NCBI GenBank assembly: GCA_003427395.1
Contig: BFEA01000081.1
Coordinates: 1,674,803-1,704,508 of the forward strand
Direction: 5' to 3'
Origin: Chara braunii
Lineage: Eukaryota > Streptophyta > Charophyceae > Charales > Characeae
Length of the DNA stretch: 29,706 nt
The first letter of the stretch is position 1. Each line of letters starts with the position of its first letter. A program made the translations under genes and the position numbers. Below, one piece after another: positions 1 through 9,682 of this stretch. The notes under the pieces were generated by a model that saw nothing but the letters and a program-made list of their open reading frames with translations, was not told the origin of the DNA and ran no database searches.

Positions 1-422
1 GAAGACTTCATCGCAGGACCTGTTCTTCATCAGGGTGGTTGGCGCTGGCCTCTGGGAGGCCATTCTGATGTGGCGCTACTAACTGGGTGTAGGNTAGAGA
101 GTGGGGTGTGAGTTTCGAGAGTGGTGAGATACTGGAACAAACTCTGTTACGATAATTGTTTGAGTGGCTCATCATCAGTGTCATTTCAATTGTTATCCTC
201 GCAGGTTCTTCTTGTGATTGGTTGTTGAGAGTTTGTCAGAGAGTGAGAAACACTGTGCGTCTTCTCCCCATCTGTGCATGGTTGATTTCCGCTGCCTATT
301 TTTATCTGTGTGCAGTTTGGACTCTGTCTCCTCTCCCCCTTCTCTTATCCATGTATGGGCGTGTATGAGATTGTCTGTGTGTGAGTGGCGGTAAAAATCG
401 TCAGACAACCAAGTTCATAACA
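1..422 (+). repeat. 5' LTR of element A, 3' portion only
   Basis: This stretch is repeated almost identically at 7822-8241. It ends in ...TTCATAACA immediately before a spacer GT and the primer binding site. Differences from the 3' copy are seven substitutions, a 2-nt GC insertion near 258 and one N at 94. The left part of the LTR (about 650 bp, judged from the 3' copy) lies outside the window. Confidence 0.95.
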
Positions 423-424
423 GT

Positions 425-436
425 TGGTATCAGAGC
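425..436 (+). other. Primer binding site (initiator Met tRNA), element A
   Basis: TGGTATCAGAGC begins two bases after the LTR end. This is the standard complement of the 3' end of plant initiator methionine tRNA, used to prime minus-strand DNA synthesis. Confidence 0.93.
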
Positions 437-1943
437 GGGATTGGATTTGGAACACCGAGGGTTGAGCGCATCGAGGCATCTTCTTCATCTGGCGATATAC
501 TGGCGAGAGTTTCATGGCGATTCATCTTCCGCAGTACTGAGTCAGCAGGGAAGAAGACTTTCAGCGGTGGATTCAAGTGTTCAGTGTTTGTACTGAGCAA
601 GCGCACGGAGCCTGTCAGGGCGCTTGTCAAGAAGTGGCGAGTACAAGGCTAATTCGCCATAGCCAACCCTGAGGGTAATATTGCGAAGTACCCCAGAGTG
701 GCGAATTATCCCTGAGGACATCAGGGAACCCTGAGCGGCATCATCCCTGGGTAGCGCTGAGAGAGATTGACACACTATATCAATCTCCAGGAGGAATAAC
801 CCCATCTGGGGCTATTTTTAGCATTAGCGGCTACCAGGCACTGTGGCGAGATATTTTGTTGTTGGCTATCTGGGCGCCACAGGACCAGATACAGTGGATC
901 TGGGTTGAGGGTGTGCAGCACTACAGGATCCTGAGGAGGATCAACAAGTTTGAGCCAGTTCTGTGCGTGGGATTATCAGGACGAATATCTGGAAGAAATT
1001 GGCGAGATAAGTGTATCATGTGCCATAGCCAGATCTTCATCAATACCTGCAAGATTCTCTGCAAGTGAGTCCGTTCCATGCACCTACCTGCATAGCGATC
1101 CAGATAGGATTAGATTAGTCAATTATAATGGTCTATCTATCTGTCAGTGACTGGATGTGAAAATCGCAGACTGCATGACAGCCATAGCCATTTCTCCCTA
1201 CCTCTCTCTGCTCATTTCTCACCCTGTGGTGACTCTTTCTGATCCAAAATTGTCCTGTGACTGCTTTACTGCGTTGCGATTAATCTGGGATGCTCAAACT
1301 GTGAATTCTGTGCTGGAAAAGTAGTGATACTGTGAATTACAGTTTTGCGCCGAGTCTATTTATAGCCTGTGCTAACTAGGGTCAGTCATAACTTCAATTC
1401 TGTCCGTCAGAATTCCACTCTGTCAGTCCCCAGTGAATCGCAATCCAAAAATAGATAAAACTGCAGAATCGCAGAGTTGGATTTACAGTATTTCACTGGA
1501 TACAGTGAATACTGTACTTCGCCATGCCTTAGGGTATGGCCGCCAGAGTCATCAGGGTCTAAATTGGAGTTTGAGTCAGGATATAGGGTAACTATCTGCA
1601 TCGCTTGTTGTGGTTGATCCCTCTTGTCTGTACTAACCATGTTCTATCATTCCCACTGACTACCCTTGTTTTCTAGTGGGTACTTCTCTGAAAGAGTAGT
1701 GGAGTGACTCTACTAACTCCGGTGTGGTGCAGGGTCAGTAAACGGAAATCGTGTGTCTGATTTTGCTGGACTTATAGTCTGTCTGACACCTGACCCCAGA
1801 GACACCCTTCCAACCCAAATTGCTGATTGCCTATACGCCCACCTATTCCAGTGTTTGAGTTTTGCAGCGATTGTCTGAAGGAATCTGAGTCTCGCTGCAT
1901 ACTCAGGTTGCTGTTTGTTTTTTATTTTATTTGAAACAAGAAA
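437..1943 (+). other. Long untranslated leader of element A
   Basis: About 1.5 kb lies between the PBS and the first gag ATG. No long ORF with family resemblance is seen; the short ORFs have no recognisable domains. It contains three same-strand copies of the octamer GCCATAGC (656, 1022, 1181), which recurs in the LTR. A leader of this length could hold packaging or dimerisation signals, but this is inference. Confidence 0.7.
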
Positions 1944-3547
1944 ATGTATGACCATGGGGCTGAGCAGCAGCCACAGGTGGAAGTTGTGATGAAGGTGGAA
2001 GGTCAACAGCCCTCCACCTCGACGACTCCTTCTCCACCTCTGATTGCTACTCAACAAGAAAAGAAGGAGCTGCAAGAACAGTTGCGGCGGCAACAGGACC
2101 GCCTGGCAGAGTTGGAACTTCAGGAGGCAGCTGAGCTAGAGGCTGCAACAGATCATTCCAGAAGGGAATATCTGTTGCAGCAGCTAGACAAAGTGCTCTC
2201 AGATGACCGCTGTGCACAAGTGACAAAACACATGGCAAAGATGATCATCTTGGAGCACAAGATCACCAGTTCTCATTTCACGAACTGGGATGATCGCTTT
2301 GTTCGTTTGGAGCGTCGGGTTAACGGCCTGGCAGCTCAGCAGTCCAAGATTCTGGATGCAATCCAGACCTTGACTGCTCAGCTGTCAGCCGCCAAGCTGA
2401 TTGCCCCTCAGCTCCCTCTGATCAAACCCAAACCTTCTCCTCCTTCTAGCCCTCCTTTAACACCCCCTGGTTCAGTACATTCTTCCCGGTCACCATCTCA
2501 TTCCCAAAAGACCCCAGGCAAAGCCACCTATGCTGCTGTGACTGCAGGAGACCAAAGAGGTCCCAAGATCCCTGCTCCCAACAAGTTCAGGGGTGATGAC
2601 CCCAAGACCGATGTTGGGGACTGGGCTGCTGGGACCAGAGCCTACTTGAGGGGCTTTGTCTGTGCAGAACAGACCAAGGTGGGGACTGTTCTGGGACTGC
2701 TGGAGGGACCTGCATTGAAGTGGGCCACCTCCACCTCCAGCAGTCTGCAGCAGGACTGGGCTTTGGGCTTGGGGTGGACAAATTTCTGCAGGCCCTGGAG
2801 GACCGATTTGCAGACAAGGAGCGGGCCCCCAAGGCTGCTGACAGGATTGCTCGCCTGGGACAGCAGCGGTACAGCGGGACTTTGCAGGCCTTGTTTGCTG
2901 AGTTCGAGCAACTTACCTCCACCCCTGGGTTGGTCATGTCCACAGATGATCTGCTGACCAACTTCTGCAGGGCAGCGCCTGAGAAGTTTGTTGTTGCACA
3001 GTACAGCGCTGGGCACAAGGACTGGAGGTCCTTTGGCCGTGCAGCCCTGGACATGGAGGCAAAACTTCATGTTCAGGCCCCATCCTCTGCCAGGAGGAAA
3101 GGTGCCTTCCCTAGAGGTGGCAGAAAGGGAAAGGCAGCCTTCACTCACGCGGGGTCTGCATCAGGTTCAGATACAGATTCCCTGACTGATGCACCTTCAG
3201 CTGGGACTGGATCTGCTGCTGATCCAGATGTTGCAGCAGCCGTGACTCAGGCTGTTTTGGGAGCTCTGCAACTGCAGATGAAGTTCTCCCTCACCACAGC
3301 CTCAGTCGGTGCCAAGGGGAAGGATAAGGGACGTCGGCCTTCCTCTTCCCAGCGCCCTAACTTGCCCAAAGATGTCTGGATGCCATCTGACCCTCTCAAT
3401 CCCTCCACACTCCCCTGGCATGACCTCAAGATCCAGGAGGGAGTCTGGAGAAGAAGGAAGGAGCAAGGGGTCTGCCTGAGGTGTGAAAGACAGCACTTTC
3501 TCAAGGGCTGCCCTTACATGCCAGGCCCTAGTCAGTCAAAAACCTGA
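1944..3547 (+). pseudogene. gag: gag of element A (frameshifted)
   Basis: This would encode the structural Gag protein of the virus-like particle. The ATG at 1944 is the first in frame after a TGA in the leader. The N-terminal part has a Glu/Gln/Leu-rich coiled-coil-like segment (roughly residues 33-75) and a Pro/Ser-rich linker. A capsid-type region follows, starting around the motif NKFRGDDPKTDVGDW. The frame breaks near 2770; capsid continues in the next frame (KFLQALEDRFADKE). The C terminus carries one zinc knuckle, CLRCERQHFLKGC, which is CX2CX3HX4C, one residue short of the canonical CX2CX4HX4C spacing. Gag stops at TGA 3545-3547, and protease follows in the -1 frame. Confidence 0.88.
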
Positions 3548-4245
3548 AACAGATCCTGGGGACTGCAGTTCCCCCCAGTGCTGCACCTTCATCCACTGAA
3601 GTAGGTGAATCTGCAGCTGTTTCAGTTGAGACTAGTTGTGATGATGTTTGTTTGGGGACTGCGCGGGCAGCATCCTTCTGTTATGAGGATCCTGACCCGG
3701 ATCAGGACCCGGGGCAGGATGAGCTCCTGTCACTTGCTGCCTTCTTCCTTCATCTGAAGGAACAGAAGAAAAGCAAGTCTGATCTCATCATGCTTCGACC
3801 ACTGATCAACAACACCAGGATCACTGGGCTGTTGGACTGTGGGGCCACAAGGAACTTCATGTCTCCGAGTGCAGTTAAAAAGCTGCACCTGGGCATGAAA
3901 GTTCAGCAGCTGCAACAACCGCTGCTGGTGCGGATTAGTGACTCTATAGTGCTCAGCATCAGGGAGAAGGTCAAGGGTATTGTGGTGACCTTCGATACTG
4001 CTGGAAAAGTCAGACATAGTCTGAACTTTTACATTTTCCCTGAGCTGCCCTTTGACTTGGTGTTCTCCATGCAGTGGTTAAGGGCAGTCAACCCTAGGAT
4101 CGACTGGCAGATCCCTAGAGTTGAACTACCAGACAACCAGGGTGTGTATCAGCCATGCATGATTGTTGCTGATCACCACCCTAAGACCTCCTGCTACTGC
4201 CTGAGAGCGAGGGAGTTTCATGCTGTCACGCCAGTACCATCATGA
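3532..4245 (+). pseudogene. Aspartic protease (retropepsin) region of element A
   Basis: The frame runs through the gag stop and is open to the TGA at 4243-4245. It would encode the retropepsin that matures Gag-Pol. The active-site loop reads LLDCGATRNFMS, so the catalytic Asp is present, but the usual D-S/T-G is D-C-G. The flap and hydrophobic core are recognisable (LPFDLVFSMQWLRAVNPRIDW, read as two motifs around residue 140 of this segment). The end runs out of frame near 4230, where the linker to RT continues in another frame. There is no Met start near the beginning, as expected for a domain reached by frameshifting or cleavage. Confidence 0.85.
3538..3578 (+). promoter_or_regulatory. 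Candidate -1 frameshift site at gag-pol junction, element A
   Basis: The gag frame reads TCA AAA ACC TGA. The -1 frame opens only after a TAG at 3529-3531, so a shift must happen within about 16 nt. The only slippery run there is A5 at 3538-3542. AAA can re-pair with AAA one base back, but the A-site codon ACC re-pairs poorly, so this is not a classic heptamer. After 11 nt comes a 6 bp stem, CTGGGG (3556-3561) with CCCCAG (3573-3578), loop 11 nt. A lost A in the homopolymer of a fused gag-pol frame is the alternative reading. Confidence 0.45.
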
Positions 4246-5640
4246 GCGTCTGTTTATTGCTTGGGTCAAGCAAACAGATGCTCCCTCTGTTTCCTGTCCT
4301 CCTGAGATACAACAGGTGGTAGATCAATATGCTGATCTGATGCAGGAGCCCTTTGGGTTACCCAACCGGCCAACCAAGCATCACATCGAGCTGCTGCCTG
4401 GAGCGGCCCCTCCCAAGCGCCGCATCTATAGGATGTCCCTTGCTGAGCTTGAGGAGCTCAGAAAGCAGCTTGAGACCCTGACCAGCAAAGGCTGGATCAG
4501 ACCTAGCACTTCTGAATGCGGTGCACGTTCTCTTTGTGCCCAAAGGGAACGGCGAGTTCAGAATGTGTATTGACTACAGGGGTCTCAACAAGATCACTAG
4601 GAAGAGTACTGAGCCACATCCTAGGATCGATGACCTCCTTGACATGGTGCAGGGCTGCACAGTGTTCAACAAAGTCGACCTCAAATCTGGCTACCACCAG
4701 ATTGAGATGGCAGAGGAGGATGTCTATAAGACAGCCTTCAAGACCAGGTATGGGACTTACGAGTTCCTGGTCATGCCATTTGGACTTTGCAACGCCCCAG
4801 GCACCTTCCAGACAGAGATATACGCATCTTCAGGCCTTACCTGGACAAGTTTATGGTTGTCCAGCTGGATGATATCCTGGTATTCAGCAAAACTGCCAGG
4901 GAACATGCGGAGCACTTGGCTCTTGTCCGTCAGTCGTTACGTGACAGCCAGTACAAGATCAACAGAGAGAAGTCCTCTTTTGCAATTCCCTCTGTTATCT
5001 ACCTGGTCATGTAATCTTCTGGAGATGGCTTGGCTCCTGAAGCAGCCAAGATTGCTATTCATGAGTGGCCTCAACCACAAACTGTGAGGGATGTCAAGTC
5101 CTTCATGGGTCTAGCCTCATACTACAGAAAGTTTGTCAAAAACTTTTCTGCAGTGGTTGCACCCCCTCCCTTTCTTTGGTCCCTTCCCTGTCAGTTGGCC
5201 TTCACACGACTCAAGAAGGCCTTGACTCGTGCGCCTGTGCTGAAGTTACCTGACCCCACTTTGGCATTCATCCTGACCACTGGCGCCCGTCAGTATGGCA
5301 TTCGGGCAGTTCTTCAGCAGGATGATGGGAATGGTCTACGGCCTGTAGAGTTTACGAGTACGAAGATCAAGACTCAAAAGCTCCAGGACTCCACCTACGA
5401 GAAAGAGCTATATGCTCTTGCCTGTGCCCTGAAACACTGGAAACACTTTCACCTGGGCAGGCACTTCAAGATCTTTTCAGATCACTCCACCCTACAGTGG
5501 ATGAAGTCCCAGGGAGAGTTGAATGATAAGTTGGCACGGTACATTCAGTTCATAGACATGTTTGACTTTGAACTGAAGCATAAGAAGGGATGCTATAACA
5601 AGGTAGCAGATGCCCTCTCTCGTAGGCCTGACTCTTTTGC
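4220..5640 (+). pseudogene. Reverse transcriptase and RNase H of element A (multiple frameshifts)
   Basis: RT fingers and palm motifs are present in three frames: YRMSLAELEELRKQL and KGWIRPSTS (frame of 4220), then [20 protein letters not shown] and [14 protein letters not shown] (frame of 4521), then LDDILVFSK (frame of 4787). Breaks fall near 4515 and 4810. The palm Asp in VDLKSGYHQ is intact, but the catalytic box is QLDD instead of YLDD. A TAA at 5012-5014 interrupts the thumb. RNase H follows: the first catalytic region reads LTTGARQYG, so the expected Asp is Gly; YEKELYAL and FSDHSTLQW keep the other acidic residues; the domain ends in VADALSRR. Confidence 0.93.
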
Positions 5641-5649
5641 GTTGATCTC

Positions 5650-7097
5650 CTCTACTCACTCCTTGGAGAGGAGACCCGTCAGACCATTGCTCGTCTACTG
5701 CCTCAGGACGAGACTTTCGGACCCATTGTCAGGAATCTGCAACCAGATCCTAACTCTGAACCAGGCTATGCTCTGAGTTCAGACCTGCTGTATACTTACA
5801 GCAGAGGGGAGGAGCGCTTGTGCATTCCCCAGGACCAGCGGCTCAGGACACTACTGTTGTCAGAGTGTCATGATGCTCGTGGACATTTTGGGTTCCTAAA
5901 GTCTTATGCAGCCCTGTAGCAGCGCTTCTTCTGGAAGGAGATGCGGAGTGATATGTTGCGCTATGTGGACACCTGTGAGCTCTGCCAAAGGAATAAGGTC
6001 CAGCGTAGACCTCCTTTGGGACTGCTCAAACCCTTACACATACCTGATGGCCCTGTTGAATCTGTGTCGATAGACTTCATAGATTTAAGCAAGACCACCC
6101 CTCGTGGCATGCGTCAGGTTATGGTCTGCGTGGACAGGTTCTCCACATATGCAGAGTTCATCCCCTTGCCAGAGGTAGCTAGGGTACCGGCTGTGAGAGC
6201 AGCCTTCTCAGAGAGGTGGGTCACACACCATGGACCGCCCACTTCCATCGTCAGTGATCGAGACCCCAGATTCTGCAGCGATGAGTGGCAGTCCTACTGT
6301 AAGGACTATCTACACTCACGACTGGACATGACTTCTGGTCACCATCCTGAAGCCAACGGTTTGGCAGAAGTGATGAACCAAGTCCTATTCCAGCTGCTGC
6401 ATCCTGTCATCTCTCCAGATCAACAAGACTTGGATCTTCACTTGGCGAGGGCACAACTCATGTATAACATGTTGTCCACTCCTCGACAGGGTTCAGTCCC
6501 TACCGGTTACACTGGGGACGTGAACCACGACACCCTCTCGATGACATCATCGATAAGGCTAAGCCTGATCTGACACCACGCACAACAGAGTTCACCAGAC
6601 ATTATCGTCTAGATGTGGAAAGAGCCTGCACGAACTTGTTCAAAGCCCAAAAGGCTATGATTGAACAAGCTAATCGCCACAGGCGGCCTTCCCCCATCCG
6701 CACTGGTGATCATGTCTGGGTGGCCAGTTCTGAGCTGTCGAGGGAGGAGGATATCTCCCCCAAGTTGTTGCCACGTTACTTGGGTCCATGGCAGGTTCTA
6801 GATACAGTGGGCGCTGATCCCTTCGGTCCGTCGTATGTTATTGACGTCCCACTGCATCTAAGCACCTACCCGGTCTTTCATGCATCCAAGTTGCTGCCGT
6901 TCACTCCAGCTGATGCATACCGGCCCCCTCAGTTCGGTCCACCAATCCCTGGCAAGGGATACGACAATGACCGGATTGAGGATGAGTGGGGCACAGGCCC
7001 CGATCGGCAGTATCTTGTGAGGTTCGCTTTCCAGCCTCCTTCTGAGAGCAGATGGTTCTACAGAAGGGAGCTTCTCAAGATAGCAAAGTCTATTTAA
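5650..7097 (+). pseudogene. Integrase of element A with chromodomain-like C terminus
   Basis: Zinc-binding HHCC: HDARGHFGF with CELCQRN, interrupted by a TAG at 5916-5918. The catalytic core shows the three expected acidic positions: VSIDFIDLS, VSDRDPRFCSDEW, and the Glu in GHHPEANGLAEVMNQ. The frame changes near 5670 and again near 6510, and the last part is open from about 6520 to the TAA ending at 7097. The C terminus has the GPWQVLD / YPVFHASKLLPF integrase tail. It then has a degenerate chromodomain-like stretch (DRQYLVRFAFQPPSESRWFYRRELL, read as motifs around 7005-7075), as in chromovirus-type Ty3 elements, where it can direct insertion to chromatin marks. Confidence 0.9.
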
Positions 7098-7164
7098 CCT
7101 TCCTCGCCGTTCACCTCGCCTACATCCCTAGCTCGGAGGTCCTCGCTCCCGGGGAGGGTAAGCC
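7098..7164 (+). other. Polypurine tract region of element A
   Basis: Between the integrase stop and the 3' LTR the only clear purine run is GGGGAGGGTAAG at 7151-7162. It would prime plus-strand DNA. The exact LTR start is not certain, because the 5' copy of this boundary lies outside the window. Confidence 0.55.
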
Positions 7165-8238
7165 TGCAATGACTTGCTGATTCTGACTGCCGAGATTGAC
7201 TGCGAGGCTGTATACTAATCGGTAGGGTTAGATTCGTAATTTTGTTTGGCTGAGGGCTAACCGAGAGACCTACCTGTAAGGAAATCCGTGAGGGACAGAT
7301 CTGCAAATCTGGGAAAATAACGGCCCAGTACTAACTCGAATTCCTACAGCTACCCTAACTGCGTATAGCAGGCCCGGGCTACCCNTAGGACAGACAGGCC
7401 CTAAGTGGCCTATGCTGATAGACGGTCCTATAGCCTATAGCCGGGTCCGGTAGAGGCNGAGAGGCCGAAACAGCAACGGTACCGGTCGGTCAGTCAGTCC
7501 GGTCTAGGTCTAGTGTAGTNTATAGATAGGTTAGGCCCATCGGTTCAGGACTTTTGGCAGTTCATTTTCTCGCGAAGCAGCGTTGGAGAAGCCAAGCAAG
7601 TTGGTGGCGGTGATTGTCTGCAGGCGGCATCCTGAGACCTCGCCNTTGACAGCAGCCATAGCCGGCCCANTCTGAGTCTGCCATAGCTGGGGCATCCTCA
7701 NCGCACCTACCCNTGGGGGTATCTGCGTACNGCCGGGCTATANCGAGGCTCTACANTGTGTGTTCGTGGGTGGTGGCAGCCATAGCTGCCTGTTCCTTCG
7801 TCAGCGTTGTCCATCGGCACGGAAGACTTCATCGCAGGACCTGTTCTTCATCAGGGTGGTTGGCGCTGGCCTCTGGGAGGCCATTCTGATGTGGCGCTAC
7901 TAACTGGGTGTAGGATAGAGAGTCGGGTGTGAGTTCCGAGAGTGGCGAGATACTGGAACAAACTCTGTTACGATAATTGTTTGAGTGGATCATCATCAGT
8001 GTCATTTCAATCGTTATCCTCGCAGGTTCTTCTTGTGATTGGTTGTTGAGAGTTTGTCAGAGAGTGAGAAACACTGTGTCTTCTCCCCATCTGTGCATGG
8101 TTGATTTCCGCTGCCTATTTTTATCTGTGTGCAGTTTGGACTCTGTCTCCTCTCCCCGTTCTCTTATGCATGTATGGGCGTGTATGAGATTGTCTGTGTG
8201 TGAGTGGCGGTAAAAATCGTCAGACAACCAAGTTCATA

Positions 8239-8241
<3 letters not shown>
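7165..8241 (+). repeat. 3' LTR of element A (start approximate)
   Basis: The right 420 bp (7822-8241) match the start of the window. The left boundary is placed at TGCAATGAC just after the purine run, giving about 1.08 kb with TG...CA termini; this start is inferred. Several isolated N's (7384-7756) mark unresolved bases. It carries three GCCATAGC octamers (7655, 7680, 7779). The 3' end abuts an AG microsatellite directly. Confidence 0.8.

Positions 8242-8242
<1 letters not shown>

Positions 8243-8293
<51 letters not shown>
8243..8293 (+). repeat. (AG)n microsatellite abutting LTR
   Basis: About 25 uninterrupted AG dinucleotides begin one base after the LTR terminus. This suggests element A inserted into, or at the edge of, a GA tract. 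Confidence 0.97.
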
Positions 8294-8295
<2 letters not shown>

Positions 8296-8363
8296 AAAAT
8301 CAAATGAATCCACCGGTAGAACATGGAAATATACATTGCGCACATGCGTGCAGCACACCAGAC

Positions 8364-8450
8364 GTGCGCAGCGCACTGCGCACCCAGATGCGCGGCGCGC
8401 GCCGGTGCGCGCGCACCCTGGGTCCGCGCACAGCGCACTGCGCAGCGCAC
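8364..8450. repeat. GCGC-rich imperfect inverted repeat
   Basis: The left arm (8364-8387) begins GTGCGCAGCGCACTGCGC and ends ACCCAG. The right arm is CTGGGT (8418-8423) plus GCGCACTGCGCAGCGCAC (8433-8450). The 18-nt halves pair with two mismatches and the 6-nt halves pair perfectly. The centre is a run of alternating purine-pyrimidine (GCGC/TGCGCG). This could extrude a hairpin or adopt Z-DNA. No gene is seen here. Confidence 0.8.
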
Positions 8451-8580
8451 AATGCCGGTGCGTCGCAAGTATGATCACAAGTCATTGCGGGGCAGATTTG
8501 AGTCGCTCTACTGCCACACAAAGCCTTGCCCGTGGCTAGTCAGACCATGCGACCTTCCCCCGGGTGTTACTGGCCCTGCC

Positions 8581-8775
8581 TTTTTTTTCCTTATCTTTTT
8601 CTTTTTTTTTGAAGACTGCTGACAGCCTTGATATATCAGCTTTGAACTGCCTGGCCCCAGGTAAATTCAGAGTTATTACTGATCTGATTCAACTGGAATT
8701 CGAACTCAGGTCTGTCTTTCAACAATTGATGGGTGTGCCAACCTAGCCAGGCCAGTTCTTTAGCCCGGCAATTTC
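8581..8775 (-). mobile_element. tRNA-derived SINE-like copy 1
   Basis: On the minus strand, an A-box-like TGGCTAGGTTGG (8738-8749) is followed 30 nt later by a B box GAGTTCGAATTCC (8695-8707). The element ends in an A-rich tail, seen on the plus strand as a T-rich run at 8581-8610. Box spacing and tail fit a tRNA-derived SINE with an internal Pol III promoter. The 5' end is approximate. It resembles the copy at about 9440-9600. Confidence 0.65.
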
Positions 8776-8879
8776 GGATTGTTTCTTTTTTTTGTTTAGC
8801 AGATGTGCTCTTGAAAAGTACTGCGAGGAGGTCTGCAGTGTGCCCGAAGTCGAAGTGGGCCAGGAGCGTAGCATAGCGA

Positions 8880-9120
8880 TAGGGTAGGGGCAGCCATAGC
8901 TGCCATAGCTGTAGTAGAGTGTGTGTGTGTGTGTTGTGTGAGTGTGCAGAGTAAGGCGTGTGGGATATCCAGGGTGGTCCAGTGTGTGTGAACAGGGTTG
9001 TTGGGCGCTGAGTCGCCATAGCCAGTGAAAGTGAACTCATACCTGGAAGCCATATCTCTGAGTACTGTGTGGGCGCATGTCGCCAGTTTGCTGTGCTGCT
9101 GTTCACGTACATGAAAAGTG
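8880..9120 (+). repeat. LTR-like fragment related to elements B and post-gap LTR
   Basis: It contains two GCCATAGC octamers (8893, 8902) and one at 9015, the phrase TATCCAGGGTGGTCCAGTG (also seen next to the gap at about 16899-16916), and GGGCGCTGAGTCGCC, similar to phrases in the LTRs near 12210 and 17355. I read it as a diverged LTR piece. No PBS or coding sequence is attached. Confidence 0.4.
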
Positions 9121-9440
9121 TGAATAAGACGAGTCTGATTGCAGTACTTATAAGTTGATAATTAAAAAATGAGCATGTCTGTCCTGAGTAGGAAAGTAAG
9201 GCTCCAAGAGAATAACTATTCCTTTTTTGGAAAGGAAAGTTTCAAGAGGACAAGTATCTTTTTATGGGCATGATGTGCTGAAGGTTTTCTTCTTGTGGCG
9301 GTTGCAGAACTTCGGTTTTGATGATGATGATGAATACCTGGATGACGACGGTGGTGGTGATGACGGTCAGTTTTCCCTGCTGGAGAGAACCTTGGACCTC
9401 TTCTCTTCGTTACGCTCTCTCTTTCTTCCCCTCCCCCTTC
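9121..9440. other. Intergenic; GAT/GGT trinucleotide-rich patch
   Basis: No gene is recognised. Around 9318-9368 there is an imperfect GAT/GAC/GGT trinucleotide run, followed by a C/T-rich stretch. An 89-residue ORF here encodes Asp and Leu/Pro runs and looks like simple sequence, not a gene. Confidence 0.6.
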
Positions 9441-9594
9441 CTCCCTCCTTTCTTGCCCCCAGGCCCTTTCATCAATGTTTTTTCCAAAAGGGGTAGCCCC
9501 TAATGTTACTGTATTTATCTGATTCCATCAGGATTCAAACTCATGATTTGCGCAGTAACTGTTACATCGGCCTACCAGTCGGCCTGCACGCAGT

Positions 9595-9595
<1 letters not shown>
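9440..9595 (-). mobile_element. tRNA-derived SINE-like copy 2
   Basis: On the minus strand a B box GAGTTTGAATCC (9531-9542) lies downstream of a weak A-box-like segment near 9565-9580. The flanking plus-strand phrase ATCTGATTC...GGATTCAAACTCA matches ATCTGATTC...GGAATTCGAACTCA of the copy at 8581-8775 in the same orientation. The two are therefore probably one SINE family. The tail is not clear. Confidence 0.5.

Positions 9596-9681
<86 letters not shown>
9596..9681 (+). repeat. (CT)n microsatellite
   Basis: About 43 uninterrupted CT units. Both strands give meaningless LS or RE repeat ORFs. Confidence 0.97.

Positions 9682-9682
<1 letters not shown>

Larger units (their letters stand above)
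1..8241 (+). mobile_element. Ty3/gypsy LTR retrotransposon, element A (5' end truncated by window)
   Basis: The order LTR, Met-tRNA PBS, gag, protease, RT, RNase H, integrase, polypurine tract, LTR is the Ty3/gypsy order (integrase after RNase H). The two LTR parts that can be compared (1-422 and 7822-8241) differ by seven substitutions, a 2-nt indel and one N, so the insertion is recent. The coding region nevertheless has frameshifts near 2770, 4230, 4515, 4810, 5670 and 6510 and stops at 5012 and 5916. It is therefore not autonomous as assembled. Target-site duplication cannot be tested because the left end lies outside the window. Confidence 0.95.

Noticed and set aside
1713-2238. Minus-strand ORFs opposite the gag start of element A
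   Set aside because: They are antisense to the coiled-coil coding region and have no motif of their own.
2587-3148. Two minus-strand ORFs of 155 and 168 residues
   Set aside because: They are antisense shadows of gag. No recognised domain, and the frames overlap each other.
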